Assembly: GCA_009841225.1 (NCBI GenBank)
Contig: VXMF01000030.1
Span: 276,228 to 340,227, forward strand
Length of the DNA: 64,000 nucleotides
Direction: 5' to 3'
Source of the DNA: Terriglobia bacterium
Lineage (GTDB): Bacteria; Acidobacteriota; Terriglobia; Bryobacterales; UBA6623
In this document: positions 8,952 to 18,110 of the stretch, piece by piece
Position numbering within the stretch: position 1 is the first letter of the stretch
Layout: the number at the start of each line of letters is the position of its first letter
Made by a program: the position numbers and the translations under genes
The notes under the pieces: model-generated
Database searches by the model: none
Told to the model about the DNA's origin: nothing
The model's input: only the letters and a program-made list of their open reading frames with translations

Positions 8952-9902
8952 ATGCGCATACTCCACCTCGACACGGGACGGGAAATGCGCGGCGGCCAGC
9001 ATCAAGCGCTGCTGTTGCACGAGTCCCTCGCCCAGCGAGATTGCGAGCAGACCCTGCTGGCCGGCCCCGCGATCCGGTCGACCCACGGCTTTGAAGCCAT
9101 AACCTTGTCCTCCATCCGGCGCCACTCCGCCAAGTGCGACCTCATTCACGCCCACGATGCCCGCGCACACACACTGGCGCTGATCCATGGGCGCGGCAAG
9201 CCAGTAGTGGTGGCACGTCGCGTCGCGTTCCCCATCGGCCGAGGACCGGCGTCGCGATGGAAGTACCGGAAGGCCGCTCATTTCATCGCCATCTCCCGAC
9301 ACGTGGCGGACACGCTCGCCAGCGGAGGCGTCCCGCCGGAAAGAGTCAGCGTCGTGTACGACGCTGCTCCCGACGAGGAGATCTTTCGCCCATACACGCC
9401 GAGCGGCGCGTCTGAGCGGCGAGCGGGGCGCAACGACTTCATCGTTGTTACGCCGAGTTCGGACGACCCGCTGAAGGGACGCGACCTCGCCGTCGCGGCC
9501 TGCCTCAGGTCGGGCGCAGAATTGATCGTCTCCGACAACCTTGCAAGGGACGTCCCATGGGCGGATCTGCTGCTCTATGTTTCGAAGTCCGAGGGCCTGG
9601 GATCGGCCATCCTGATTGCGATGCTGGCCGGCTTGCCGGTCGTCGCGAGCAACGTCGGCGGGATCCCGGAAGCGGTCGAGAATGGAGTTACCGGGGTGCT
9701 GGCGGAAAACGACGTCGCTTCCATCGCCGAAGCGATCTCTCGGGTGCGCACGGACCGCGGCATGCGGGAACGCATGTCGAAGGCGGCTTTTGAGAAAGTT
9801 AAAGTTAAATTTAATCGCAATAGAATGGCTGAACAGACCGCGCGAGTGTACGCTCGGGTGCTGGGGCTTCCAGCGGCTTCTCAGGATGAAGGTTCCGCAT
9901 GA
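8952..9902 (+). CDS. family 4-like glycosyltransferase
   Basis: A 316-residue GT-B glycosyltransferase of the GT4/RfaB type, 12 bp after the GT2 gene. The N-terminal half has HAHDARAHTLAL and the C-terminal half has the donor-binding pattern (SEGLGSAILIAMLAGLPVVA, then VGGIPEAVENGVTGVL). It most likely transfers a hexose during surface glycan assembly. The final codons are unusually AT-rich (a run of aaagtt repeats near 9798) compared with the rest of the gene. Its stop overlaps the prepilin peptidase start by 4 bp (ATGA). Confidence 0.87.
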   Translation: MRILHLDTGREMRGGQHQALLLHESLAQRDCEQTLLAGPAIRSTHGFEAITLSSIRRHSAKCDLIHAHDARAHTLALIHGRGKPVVVARRVAFPIGRGPASRWKYRKAAHFIAISRHVADTLASGGVPPERVSVVYDAAPDEEIFRPYTPSGASERRAGRNDFIVVTPSSDDPLKGRDLAVAACLRSGAELIVSDNLARDVPWADLLLYVSKSEGLGSAILIAMLAGLPVVASNVGGIPEAVENGVTGVLAENDVASIAEAISRVRTDRGMRERMSKAAFEKVKVKFNRNRMAEQTARVYARVLGLPAASQDEGSA

Positions 9903-10720
9903 CGGCACTCGCCTTCCTGCTTGGCTTGGTGGTCGGAAGCTTCCTCAACGTCTGCATCCACCGCTGGCCACGAGGCGAGTCCGTGATTGCGCCCCGCTCG
10001 CGCTGCCCCGCCTGCGACCGTCAGATCGCATGGCACGACAACATTCCCACATTGAGCTACATCGTGCTGCGCGGCCGCTGCCGCAGCTGCGGAGCCGCCA
10101 TCTCGCCGCGCTATCTCGTGGTCGAACTCGCGACTGCAGTCCTTCTTGCACTGGCAGTGCTCGAGTTCGGAACGGGCCTAGTGGCTTTCAAAGTGGCGCT
10201 GCTGGCGGCCTTGCTTACGATCTTGTTCTTCACCGATCTGGAGCACTTCGTCCTGCCCGATCAAGTCACCTTGTCTGGCTTACTTGCAGGTGTCGCGCTC
10301 AGCCCGTTCGTGCCCCTGCGGGCCGGCATTGCCCAAGTCGGCTGTGACCTCTTGGGCCTCTACCCCGCCCCGTGGGCGGTTTCGCTCATCGAATCCTTGG
10401 CAAGCGCGCTCGTCTTCGGAGGGGGCCTGTACGTGATGGGCGAGATCTTCTACCGGCTTCGAGGCGTAGAGGGTCTCGGCTTCGGCGACGTCAAGCTAGT
10501 AGCCATGCTGGCGGCGTTTCAGGGAAGCTCGGAGGCGCTGCTGGTGTTGCTTGCCGCCTGCCTGCTGGCGACTCTGTACGGCACCGCCGCGGTTCTCTCC
10601 GGTCGCCAGCAGTGGCGTTCGCCCTTGCCGCTGGGGAGCTATCTGGCGTTCGCCGGAATCGCAGCCAGCTTCTGCGCAGACGATATCCTGAACCGATACT
10701 GGGACCTGGTGCTGGAATGA
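9899..10720 (+). CDS. pilD: type IV prepilin peptidase / N-methyltransferase
   Basis: Inner-membrane aspartic protease that cleaves and N-methylates type IV pilin or type II secretion pseudopilin precursors. The 273-residue product starts with the family segment FLLGLVVGSFLNVCIHRWP and carries the zinc-binding cysteines C36/C39 and C61/C64. The two catalytic aspartate motifs are FTDLEHFVLPD and GFGDVKL, within several hydrophobic segments. No pilus or secretion genes are nearby. Overlaps of 4 bp on both sides place it firmly in the operon with lpxD. Confidence 0.94.
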   Translation: MTALAFLLGLVVGSFLNVCIHRWPRGESVIAPRSRCPACDRQIAWHDNIPTLSYIVLRGRCRSCGAAISPRYLVVELATAVLLALAVLEFGTGLVAFKVALLAALLTILFFTDLEHFVLPDQVTLSGLLAGVALSPFVPLRAGIAQVGCDLLGLYPAPWAVSLIESLASALVFGGGLYVMGEIFYRLRGVEGLGFGDVKLVAMLAAFQGSSEALLVLLAACLLATLYGTAAVLSGRQQWRSPLPLGSYLAFAGIAASFCADDILNRYWDLVLE

Positions 10721-11739
10721 AACTAAAGACGATTGCCGAAGCGCTGGATTGCCGAATCGAAGGCGACCCGGACTTGGAGATCTCAGGCGTGGCCGGCCTC
10801 GATCAGGCTGGGCCCGGTGAACTGACCTTCCTTTCGAATCCGCGCTATGCAGCGCTCGCAACGCAGACCGGGGCTTCGGCGCTGTTGGCTGCGGCCCCGG
10901 TGGAGGGCCTCGAAATCGCGCTCCTGCTCTCGGCGGACCCGTACTTGGACTTCGCGCGCGCCTTGGAACTCTTCCACCCTCCCCAGCCCGCCAAGCCTGC
11001 AATCCACCCGACTGCGGTGATCGACTCGTCCGCCCAGGTCGGCCCTGGAGCGGCGATCGGCCCATACGTGGTCGTCGAGCGCCACGTGCGGGTCGGGGCG
11101 CGGGCCGTGCTCCATCCCCATGTGGTCATTGAAGAGGGCAGTCAGATCGGCGAAGATTTTACGGCTCACTGCGGCGTTACCGTCTGCCATGGCACCCATG
11201 TGGGCAACCGGGTAACTCTACACCAGCGGGTCACGGTAGGCTCAGACGGATTCGGGTTCGCCCGTCGGCCCGACGGCAGCCACAAGAAGATCGTGCAAAC
11301 AGGCCGGGTGGTCGTCGAAGATGACGTGGAGATCCAAGCCGGGTCTTGCGTGGACCGCGCGGCCGTGGGAGAGACTCGCATCGGGAAAGGGGCGATCATC
11401 GACAACTTGGTGCAGATCGGCCACGCAGCCAAGATCGGCGCCCACACCATCCTGTGTGCCCAGGTCGGCATCGCGGGCAGCACCTCTATCGGAGCGAACT
11501 GCGTCCTAGCCGGACAGGTGGGAGTGATCAACCACCTCAAGATCGGTGACAGTGTCGTGATCACGGCCCAATCCGGAGTCGGGCACGATGTGCCGGACCA
11601 CGCCATGGTGTCTGGCTCGCCCGCGTTCGACAACCGCAGGTGGCTAAGGTCAACAGCGGTCTACGCGAAGCTGCCGGAACTGGATCGGGAGTTGCGCAGG
11701 CTGCGCAAGCAGGTGGACCGGCGCGATAGCGACAGTTGA
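10717..11739 (+). CDS. lpxD: UDP-3-O-acylglucosamine N-acyltransferase LpxD
   Basis: Third step of lipid A synthesis: transfers a 3-hydroxyacyl chain from acyl carrier protein to UDP-3-O-acylglucosamine. The 340-residue product has the uridine-binding N-terminal domain (ISGVAGLDQAGPGELTFLSN), then a left-handed beta-helix of hexapeptide repeats, with the catalytic-type histidine in QIGHAAKIG. A C-terminal helix (LDRELRRLRKQV) ends it, as in family members. The ATG at 10717 overlaps the prepilin peptidase stop (ATGA), so an apparent longer frame upstream is an artefact. Its presence shows the host makes lipid A. Confidence 0.95.
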   Translation: MKLKTIAEALDCRIEGDPDLEISGVAGLDQAGPGELTFLSNPRYAALATQTGASALLAAAPVEGLEIALLLSADPYLDFARALELFHPPQPAKPAIHPTAVIDSSAQVGPGAAIGPYVVVERHVRVGARAVLHPHVVIEEGSQIGEDFTAHCGVTVCHGTHVGNRVTLHQRVTVGSDGFGFARRPDGSHKKIVQTGRVVVEDDVEIQAGSCVDRAAVGETRIGKGAIIDNLVQIGHAAKIGAHTILCAQVGIAGSTSIGANCVLAGQVGVINHLKIGDSVVITAQSGVGHDVPDHAMVSGSPAFDNRRWLRSTAVYAKLPELDRELRRLRKQVDRRDSDS

Positions 11740-12005
11740 GGCCGATGCGGCCCTAGCCGCGCGAGCCCTCGGTGCCGACTGGCGCACCGCCTTGTCGGCG
11801 GCTGCTTGCCTTGACGGCTGCGAGACCACCGCCGTAGGCCCACTACAGAATCCGCGGCGGCGCGGTCCGGCGTCCTTCGCAACAGCGCGACAACTGGCAC
11901 GCCCCAAACTTGCTTGGCTGGGGCGACGACGGCCCGATGCCGCCCCCCCGCGCGGGGAAAGCATGGACGCTCGCACCGGATCCACGCTCGCCAGCGCGGG
12001 CGCAA

Positions 12006-12797
12006 CTAGATCCAGATCCCAATCGCCGCCATGCTGATCAGACCAACGACCACCAAGGCAAACTTGAGCACCCTGTCTGTGTCCTGCACCGGCATGGGCA
12101 GGTCGTCGTCTCCGACCATCGCGCTGCGCACGAAGTGCGCGACGCGATCGTCGGCACTAGACATCTCCGCGTTGATGACATCCAGAATCGCAATGTAGAT
12201 GAACGTACCCGCCGCCAAGGCGTTGAAACTCCCCTCGACCAGCACCGCGGTCGGACCCTCAAGCAGGCCGGATGCGATCGTTCCTAGCACAATCCCCAAC
12301 GGCGTCATCGAGGCAAAGATCGCAAGCACAGTCCACAGCTGTCTCCGTTCGGCACCCGCGGCAACCATGCTGACTACGAGGGCAAACCCAGCCGATCCCT
12401 TGTGGCACAGGATCGCGACGATGACAAGCAGAGACGTGACGGCTTCAGACTGAAGCCCAAGGGCCACGCCGGCGGTAGCCGAGTGGATCGATAGCACAAC
12501 CAGCAAGACGTAGGGATAGATCGGCCGGCTCTTTGCCGTATCTTGATCGGGACCAACGCGAGTCTCCAACACAACACGATCGATGAGTAATAGCAAGGCC
12601 ACGCCAACTGCGGCCAAGAGCGGTGCAAGTGGGTACTCAACAACACTGCCAAGCAACTCTGCCGCCTCGGGCAGGAGGTGAATGAATCCCGCGCCGAGGA
12701 AGATTCCGCCAGCCAGGGAATTGCCTAACGAGAAGAGGCGGTGACTAGCATGGTGGCGAGTAGCGAGTATGGGAATAGCGCCGCCGACAGCGGCCAC
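12006..12797 (-). CDS. ZIP-family metal transporter
   Basis: Inner-membrane carrier for zinc or other divalent metals. The product has eight predicted helices in family order, including HLLPEA, then the metal-site helices HSATAGVALGLQ and CHKGSAGFAL, and a late EGSFNALAAGTFIY. The first canonical start is a GTG at 12797, which would cut into the first membrane helix. The frame stays open to a stop at 12855-12857 and encodes a further hydrophobic run (LLAIKIAAIVAILA) without ATG, GTG or TTG. The true start may therefore be CTG at 12837-12839 or ATT at 12843-12845. Metal specificity is not evident. Confidence 0.9.
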   Translation of the reverse strand: MAAVGGAIPILATRHHASHRLFSLGNSLAGGIFLGAGFIHLLPEAAELLGSVVEYPLAPLLAAVGVALLLLIDRVVLETRVGPDQDTAKSRPIYPYVLLVVLSIHSATAGVALGLQSEAVTSLLVIVAILCHKGSAGFALVVSMVAAGAERRQLWTVLAIFASMTPLGIVLGTIASGLLEGPTAVLVEGSFNALAAGTFIYIAILDVINAEMSSADDRVAHFVRSAMVGDDDLPMPVQDTDRVLKFALVVVGLISMAAIGIWI

Positions 12798-12857
12798 TGC
12801 GAGAATCGCAACAATGGCGGCGATCTTTATGGCGAGCAGGGAAATAACGAGGCCTTA

Positions 12858-13482
12858 CTACCCTTCAAGAACATTCCCGAAGCGCCCCGGGCTGGATTCG
12901 AGGTGGAGCTGGCGCTCTTCCATCACACGAGGAGCATGCCCGGCCAGAAGAGGTCAATAAAGCCTAAGGTGCCGTTCAACAGGCCGGCATGCCCATAGTA
13001 ACGCGCCGCAGTCACGCCTCCCTGTTCGGAGCAAGCCTATCCGACAACTGCGTTGGAATCAAGGACTGGGATTCCACCGCGCATCCTCGCCCGTCCCTGC
13101 ATCGCGCGGGCGGCCGCCTCTGGCTGTCCATGTCCATCGAAGATCACGCGCTGCTGTCGGCAACCGAGAATTGCAGACCCTTTGCCAGCGGCTGAAGTCC
13201 GCTCCATCGTGAGGTCCGCAGGACCTCTTGTTCTCTCACGCACGTAGCGCAGCCGGCCTACCTCTTCTCGGTCAGCCGCCCGGACATTTGCCGGTCTGGT
13301 GAAGGATCGGGTCTTCGTGGCCGGGCCAGCGCCGGAAGCGGCCGGCCGCCAGAGTCGGCAGACCGATAGGCGCGTGCGGAAGGCCCAGATCGATTCAGTG
13401 ATGTATCCGGCGACGGCCACGAAGTCGGCGCGCGCGGAGTTCCGACACGCGTAGCCGGCCTCTCCCACCCGGCGGCGAGGGC
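12858..13482. other. 625-bp non-coding interval with one repeat copy
   Basis: No frame here has family similarity or a convincing start. The interval separates the ZIP gene start from the 3' end of the kinase-regulator gene. Its only structured content is repeat copy A at 13159-13287. Confidence 0.6.
13159..13287 (+). repeat. ~130-bp imperfect direct repeat, copy A
   Basis: Aligns with copy B (16242-16371) over the whole length with essentially one single-base indel, at roughly 70-75% identity by eye. Shared blocks include GGCAACCGA, GCTGAAGTCC, CCTCTTGTTCTC and ACGCACGT. Copy A contains a perfect 7-bp hairpin with a GCA loop at 13211-13227, and a weaker 5-bp hairpin at its start (GCAAC/ATTGC). 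It lies about 200 bp beyond the stop of the kinase-regulator gene. Confidence 0.8.
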
Positions 13483-15828
13483 CTACAGGTCACCGGACGC
13501 AGGCATCCGGTAGCCCACTCCCCGCTCGTTAATGATGTAAGTCGGCCTTGAGGCGCTGTCGCCGAGCTTGCGGCGGAGATTCCGGACGAAGATGCGCACT
13601 AGGTTGGCTTGGGGGCGGTCGTGTCTGGCCCACACCCTGCGCAACAGTGTCTGGTGAGTCACGACCGTCCCCGCTTGGAGCGAAAGCAGCCGCAGCAACT
13701 CGTACTCAGTGGCGGTCAGATCAACGCCGGTCCCGCCCACCGTCACCCGGCGCCGCTGGTAGTCGATGACCAGCGCTCCGACTGAGAACGGCGGGGGCTC
13801 GATGTGCCTGCGCAGCGCCGCCCGCACCCGCGCGACCAGTTCCGTCGGCGAGAAGGGCTTGACGATGTAGTCGGCCGCGCCGGACTCGAGTGCCCGCGCG
13901 ACGGTCTCGTCGCGGCCGTAGGCGGAAATGAAGATGACTGGCTGGTCGGAGAGCTCGGGAATCCTCCCCAGCAGCTCGATGCCGTCGCTGCCCGGCAGCA
14001 GCAGGTCGAGCAGGACCAGTTGCGGCCCCTCGCTCTGGACGAGGTGCGGGATCTCCTCCGGGACGCCCGTCACGAGCGGGGCGTAGCCAGCCCGCGAGAG
14101 CGCGTCGCGGACGAAGCGCAGCGTCTGCGGGTCGTCGTCCACCACGAGAATGCGTGGCGGCTCGTCGCTGCCCACGGCCTTCCGCGGAGGGTCCGCGGAG
14201 CGGCCCGGCACCGCGCCGCTGGGCTCGGCGGCCGTCGGGATCGTAAAGGTGAATGTCGTGCCGCGGCCGCGGCCGGCGCTGTCCGCCCGGATGCGCCCAC
14301 CGTGCGCCTCCACCAGCCCCTTGCAGATCGCTAGCCCTAGGCCGCGGCCCAGCGGAGCCCCCTCCTCGCCCCCGACGTGCCGGCTAAATAGGTGCGGCAG
14401 CTCTTGCGGTGCCACGCCACGCCCCTCGTCGGTGACCGAAACTGCCACATGCGCCGCCTCAAGCGCTGCCGCCACCCGGATCGGAGACGACTCCGGAGCG
14501 TGCCGCGCGGCGTTGGCGATCAGGTTCGCTAGCACCTGCACGATGCGCCGGCCTTCCGCCATCACGCGCGGCAGGTCGGCCGGCAGGTCGACCAGAATGG
14601 CATGCCTGCCGCCGCCGCTCAGGAACGCGCTGCGCGCCGGCTCTACCAAGTCGACCACCTCCACCGGTTCAGGCGTGACCGTCAGCGTGCCCGCCCCGAT
14701 GCGCCCCGCGTCAAGCAGGTCGCTGATCAGCCCCCGCAAGTGATTGGTCTGCCCGACGATGATGCGGGAGAACTCGCGCCGCTCGGCCGCCTCGAGCGCC
14801 TCGCCCTCCTCCAGCAGCGTCGCTGCCGAGCCCTTGATCGAGGTCAGCGGCTCGCGTAGCTCGTGGCTCACCAGGCTCAGGAACTCGGCCCGCTGGCGCT
14901 CGATCTCGTCCAACGGCGCCAGGTCCTGCAGCGTCATCACCGCCGATTCCGTGCCCCCGCCGGGCGACTGGATCGGGGTCGAGTTGACCAGCGTGTGGAC
15001 GCTGGGCCCGTTCGGCGCCGCCAGCTCGACCTCCTCGGCCCAGACCGTCCCCCCGTTGCCGGGTTGCGGTGCGAGCGGGAACTCGCTCAGGGAGATCTGG
15101 CGGCCGTCGGTCCGCCGACACTGGACCAAGTCTAGCAATTGCTCCGGGGGGCGGCGCGGCAGGCGCAGGCTATCCATGATCCGCCGCGCCTCGCGGTTGA
15201 ACGACACCGGCCGGCCGCTCTGCAAATCGAAGACCACGACACCGACCGGCGAGGTCTCGACCAGAGCCTCCAAGCGGGCCCGCGCACGCCGCTCGCCGTG
15301 ATGCGCGCGGGCGTTGGCGACCGCCGCCGCGACTTGCGACGCAAACAGCGCCAACACCTCCTCGTCCTCGTCGCTGAATTCTTGCCCGGCCGCCTTTCCC
15401 GCGAGGTAGAAGTGGCCCACGTGCACGCCCCGGTCGCGCATCGGTGCGTACTGGAACGTGCACGAGAACGTCGGGGCGGGCTCAAGGCCGACCGAGCGGA
15501 CATAGTCCCCAAGGTTCGCGACCCGGAACGGCCCGGGCAAGCGGGACAGGTGCTCGAACATCGGGACCCTGTCAGGCCACGCGGCCGTCGCCCTCCGTTG
15601 CTCGGCGGTGAAGCCCCAGAACACCGATTCGAGGCGCACGCCCGCCTCGTCGACCGGGGTGATGATGCCGAAGCGCGCTCCTGTCAGCTCGCAGGCACTC
15701 GCCACCGCCTCGTTGAGGACGGTATCGAGCTCGAGGCTGGCGTTGATCCGCAGGATGGCCGCGTTGAGGGTGGAGAAGCGCTCGCGCAGGGCCTTGTTCT
15801 CGTTCCGCAGGTCGTCCGTGGGCCTCAT
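13483..15828 (-). CDS. histidine kinase-receiver-OmpR-type wHTH fusion
   Basis: A complete two-component pathway in one 781-residue cytosolic chain. Domains in order: GAF (about 27-175), PAS (185-300), HisKA with His322 (LSLVSHELREPL), HATPase with N-box (NLIANAARHAP) and G2-box (GRGLGLAICKGL), receiver (560-675) with phospho-acceptor Asp608 and Lys657, and an OmpR/PhoB winged helix (685-778). No membrane segment is seen, so the signal is probably internal and sensed by GAF/PAS. The ATG at 15828 has an AGGGGAGG ribosome site five bases upstream; the longer open frame to 16305 is non-coding sequence including part of repeat B. The gene stands alone between 625- and 758-bp non-coding flanks. 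Confidence 0.9.
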   Translation of the reverse strand: MRPTDDLRNENKALRERFSTLNAAILRINASLELDTVLNEAVASACELTGARFGIITPVDEAGVRLESVFWGFTAEQRRATAAWPDRVPMFEHLSRLPGPFRVANLGDYVRSVGLEPAPTFSCTFQYAPMRDRGVHVGHFYLAGKAAGQEFSDEDEEVLALFASQVAAAVANARAHHGERRARARLEALVETSPVGVVVFDLQSGRPVSFNREARRIMDSLRLPRRPPEQLLDLVQCRRTDGRQISLSEFPLAPQPGNGGTVWAEEVELAAPNGPSVHTLVNSTPIQSPGGGTESAVMTLQDLAPLDEIERQRAEFLSLVSHELREPLTSIKGSAATLLEEGEALEAAERREFSRIIVGQTNHLRGLISDLLDAGRIGAGTLTVTPEPVEVVDLVEPARSAFLSGGGRHAILVDLPADLPRVMAEGRRIVQVLANLIANAARHAPESSPIRVAAALEAAHVAVSVTDEGRGVAPQELPHLFSRHVGGEEGAPLGRGLGLAICKGLVEAHGGRIRADSAGRGRGTTFTFTIPTAAEPSGAVPGRSADPPRKAVGSDEPPRILVVDDDPQTLRFVRDALSRAGYAPLVTGVPEEIPHLVQSEGPQLVLLDLLLPGSDGIELLGRIPELSDQPVIFISAYGRDETVARALESGAADYIVKPFSPTELVARVRAALRRHIEPPPFSVGALVIDYQRRRVTVGGTGVDLTATEYELLRLLSLQAGTVVTHQTLLRRVWARHDRPQANLVRIFVRNLRRKLGDSASRPTYIINERGVGYRMPASGDL

Positions 15829-16241
15829 GCGGCCTCCCCTGCCGGGGTGGCACGCTCCGCGGCCCGCCGGAACACCGGCACTCGCGACGGACGACGCCGC
15901 CCGCAGCGTCCTTCCGCGTGGCCGTCGGTCATTCTTGACGAAAACAACATTTAGTATTCCTTTTACTACATCTGAATTTAACACAAATACGGCTAGTGTT
16001 GTGTCCCGGAAATAGATGAGCAGATGCCGCCGTCGTCGATCTGTCCCTTCCGCATCGGCGGCCTTCTCAGTGCCGTCAAGAGACACAGTCGCGACCTGGC
16101 AGAGCGCAGCACCGCAGCTTCGCAGGTCATCCTTCCGGGCCGCTTGGGTGACTATCTGTTGCGTGTTGTTAACGACAAGCCCGCTCTGGGGTATCCGCTG
16201 GGATGAGGTGCACGGAGCAGACGGCTCGGCGTACTTCTCTT

Positions 16242-16371
16242 GGCAACCGAAAATTGCACACTCTCCGCCCGCAGCTGAAGTCCCGTTCCACCGGGAGGTC
16301 GGCACCGCCTCTTGTTCTCAAACGCACGTGGCGATGTCGGGCTACCGCGCCTCGGGCAGCCACCCAGACAG
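16242..16371 (+). repeat. ~130-bp imperfect direct repeat, copy B
   Basis: Second copy of the element at 13159-13287, same orientation, about 3.08 kb away across the kinase-regulator gene. The 7-bp hairpin of copy A corresponds to 16295-16311 here: one pair changes from C-G to G-C, one from T-A to T-G, and one becomes a mismatch, with the GCA loop kept. This mixed pattern hints at a structured RNA but does not prove it. Confidence 0.8.
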
Positions 16372-16389
16372 GCACTTGTGGAAGCAAGA

Positions 16390-16407
16390 GTATTAATAAG
16401 TGTTAAT
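16390..16407 (+). repeat. short AT-rich direct repeat upstream of the PhoD-like gene
   Basis: GTATTAAT at 16390-16397 and GTGTTAAT at 16400-16407 are direct copies with a 10-bp period, inside an AT-rich patch about 180 bp before the phosphatase start. They could be a regulator site; the evidence is only the repetition and position. Confidence 0.3.
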
Positions 16408-16586
16408 GCGGCAGTGAATTTTTTACACATTTACCTTGTTTCTTTACGAAAGCGCCCGCTATTGCGTACGGGGCCGGGGTTCGCTCGCTGCGACGAACCG
16501 CGAGGTTTCGCTGGCTCGCTGACCTTGGCCAGGTGCGCTCTCGTGTAGGATTGGACGTGCGGCACACAGTGACCGCTCGAAACCCG

Positions 16587-18110
16587 ATGCTTCGAACGAT
16601 CGTTCCCGGACTGCTGCTCGCGCTGCCAACACTCGCTCAAGCTCCCGAATTCCCCATCAACTTGCGCCAAGGCATCATGGCCGGAGAGGTCGGCGAGACT
16701 TCCGCAATCCTGCAGTCGCGCCTGACCTCGTCCAATCCGCGCCAGGATCCCCGCTGGGAGGGGGTGCGCGGGGCAGACGGCTGGGCGCGCTTCGAGATCG
16801 CCGACAACGATCGTTTCGACTCGGCGCGCGTTACGGACTGGATCGAGGCGTCTCCGTACTCGGACTTTATCGTCAAGGTGAAGGTCAGCGACCTCGAGGC
16901 CGCCACGCGCTACTACTACCGCCTGCACTACGGCTCGGACCGCGAAGATTTTCGCGTCTCCGACACGGCGCAGTTTCGCACGCTCGGGGGAAGCTCGGTT
17001 GCCGAGTCGTACAGCGTCGCCATCGTGACGGGAATGAACTACTCGTTCTTCCACTACACCGGCAGCAGCCGGACACCGCCCTATTCAGGACCCGACAAGG
17101 AACTCGGCTACCCTGCCTTGGCTTCGATGCTCAAGCTCCGGCCCGACTTCTTCGTCGGAACTGGTGACAACGTCTATTACGACCACCCCGGGCATCGCGG
17201 CCGAGCGCAGACCCGCCACGAGATGCGGAAGAAACACCACGAGCAGTACTCCCAGCCTCGGTTCCTCGAGCTGTTCCAGCAGGTGGCAACGTACTGGATG
17301 AAGGACGACCACGACCACCGCTTCGACGACTCTGACGCAGTGAACGCCGTGCGGATCCGGGCCGCCAAGCAGCTCGACTACTATCCGCGCACGAACATCC
17401 ACGAGGGCGAATCCGGCTCCGGCTTCGAGCCCTCGCACGAGCTGGGGATCGACGTGTTTCAAGAGCAGATGCCGGTTGTTGACCCAGCTGAACGCGACCC
17501 GGTCACGTATCGCACGCACCGGATGAGCCGGGATCTGCAAGTGTGGTTCGTCGAGGGGCGCGACTACCGCAGCCCGCTCGACCAGCCGGACGGGCCCCGC
17601 AAGACCATCTGGGGAGCCCAGCAAAAGGCTTGGCTGATGAAGACGCTCAAGGAAAGCGACGCGACCTTCAAGCTGCTCATATCATCCACTCCCATGGTGG
17701 GCCCCGATTCCAGCAGCAAGCGCGACAACCACACCAACTTCAACGGCTACCGGCACGAAGGAGACGAGTTCTTCGAGTGGCTGGCCAAGAACGAGATTAC
17801 GAACAAGGAGTTCTTCATCGCCTGCGGCGACAGGCACTGGCAGTACCATTCGATCCGCCCCGACGGCTATGAAGAGTTCTCTTCCGGAGCCTTGGTCGAC
17901 GCCAACGCGATTCTCGGCAGCTTTCCTGGGGATCCAGATACAACGGATCCAGACGGCAAGATCAAGCAGCCCTTCCACTCTCCGGAGGCTAGCGGCGGTT
18001 TCCTGATCATTTCGGTTGCACCCGTCGGCGGGGGAGCACGCGCTGAATTCCGTTTTTACGACGAAAACGGCAAGTTGCTATATGAACACACGAAACTGAG
18101 CGGCGACTAG
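16587..18110 (+). CDS. PhoD-like alkaline phosphatase / metallophosphatase
   Basis: Exported phosphodiesterase/phosphomonoesterase of the PhoD family, 507 residues. The signal peptide is MLRTIVPGLLLALPTLAQA. An N-terminal Fn3-like domain (TRYYYRLHYGSD) precedes the metallophosphatase core with FFVGTGDNVYYDH, the metal-site KDDHDHRFDD and the late IACGDRHWQYHS. These ligate the active-site metals in PhoD relatives. The ATG at 16587 places the signal peptide at the N-terminus; a longer frame to 16533 adds 18 unlikely residues. Release of phosphate is the expected role, though substrates vary in this family. Confidence 0.9.
   Translation: MLRTIVPGLLLALPTLAQAPEFPINLRQGIMAGEVGETSAILQSRLTSSNPRQDPRWEGVRGADGWARFEIADNDRFDSARVTDWIEASPYSDFIVKVKVSDLEAATRYYYRLHYGSDREDFRVSDTAQFRTLGGSSVAESYSVAIVTGMNYSFFHYTGSSRTPPYSGPDKELGYPALASMLKLRPDFFVGTGDNVYYDHPGHRGRAQTRHEMRKKHHEQYSQPRFLELFQQVATYWMKDDHDHRFDDSDAVNAVRIRAAKQLDYYPRTNIHEGESGSGFEPSHELGIDVFQEQMPVVDPAERDPVTYRTHRMSRDLQVWFVEGRDYRSPLDQPDGPRKTIWGAQQKAWLMKTLKESDATFKLLISSTPMVGPDSSSKRDNHTNFNGYRHEGDEFFEWLAKNEITNKEFFIACGDRHWQYHSIRPDGYEEFSSGALVDANAILGSFPGDPDTTDPDGKIKQPFHSPEASGGFLIISVAPVGGGARAEFRFYDENGKLLYEHTKLSGD

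Larger units (their letters stand above)
15829..16586. other. 758-bp non-coding divergent region with AT-rich patches and a repeat copy
   Basis: Lies between the divergent kinase-regulator and PhoD-like genes. Two AT-rich patches stand out in otherwise GC-rich DNA, about 15930-16018 and 16385-16448, and are likely promoter regions for the two genes. Repeat copy B (16242-16371) sits between them. No coding frame here is convincing. Confidence 0.6.

Noticed and set aside
7341..9908. Long minus-strand frames of 278 codons (7341-8177) and 414 codons (8664-9908)
   Set aside because: They lie antisense to clear genes (flavoprotein and glycosyltransferases) and have no motifs; high GC makes long antisense frames common.
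13037..13468. 143-codon minus-strand frame downstream of the kinase-regulator gene
   Set aside because: No family features. Its resemblance to the extended frame at 16305 is explained by the nucleotide repeat (copies A and B), not by coding.
15829..16305. Longer start for the kinase-regulator gene (frame open to 16305)
   Set aside because: The extra 159 codons have no domain and include part of repeat B. The ATG at 15828 has a strong AGGGGAGG ribosome site and directly precedes the GAF domain.
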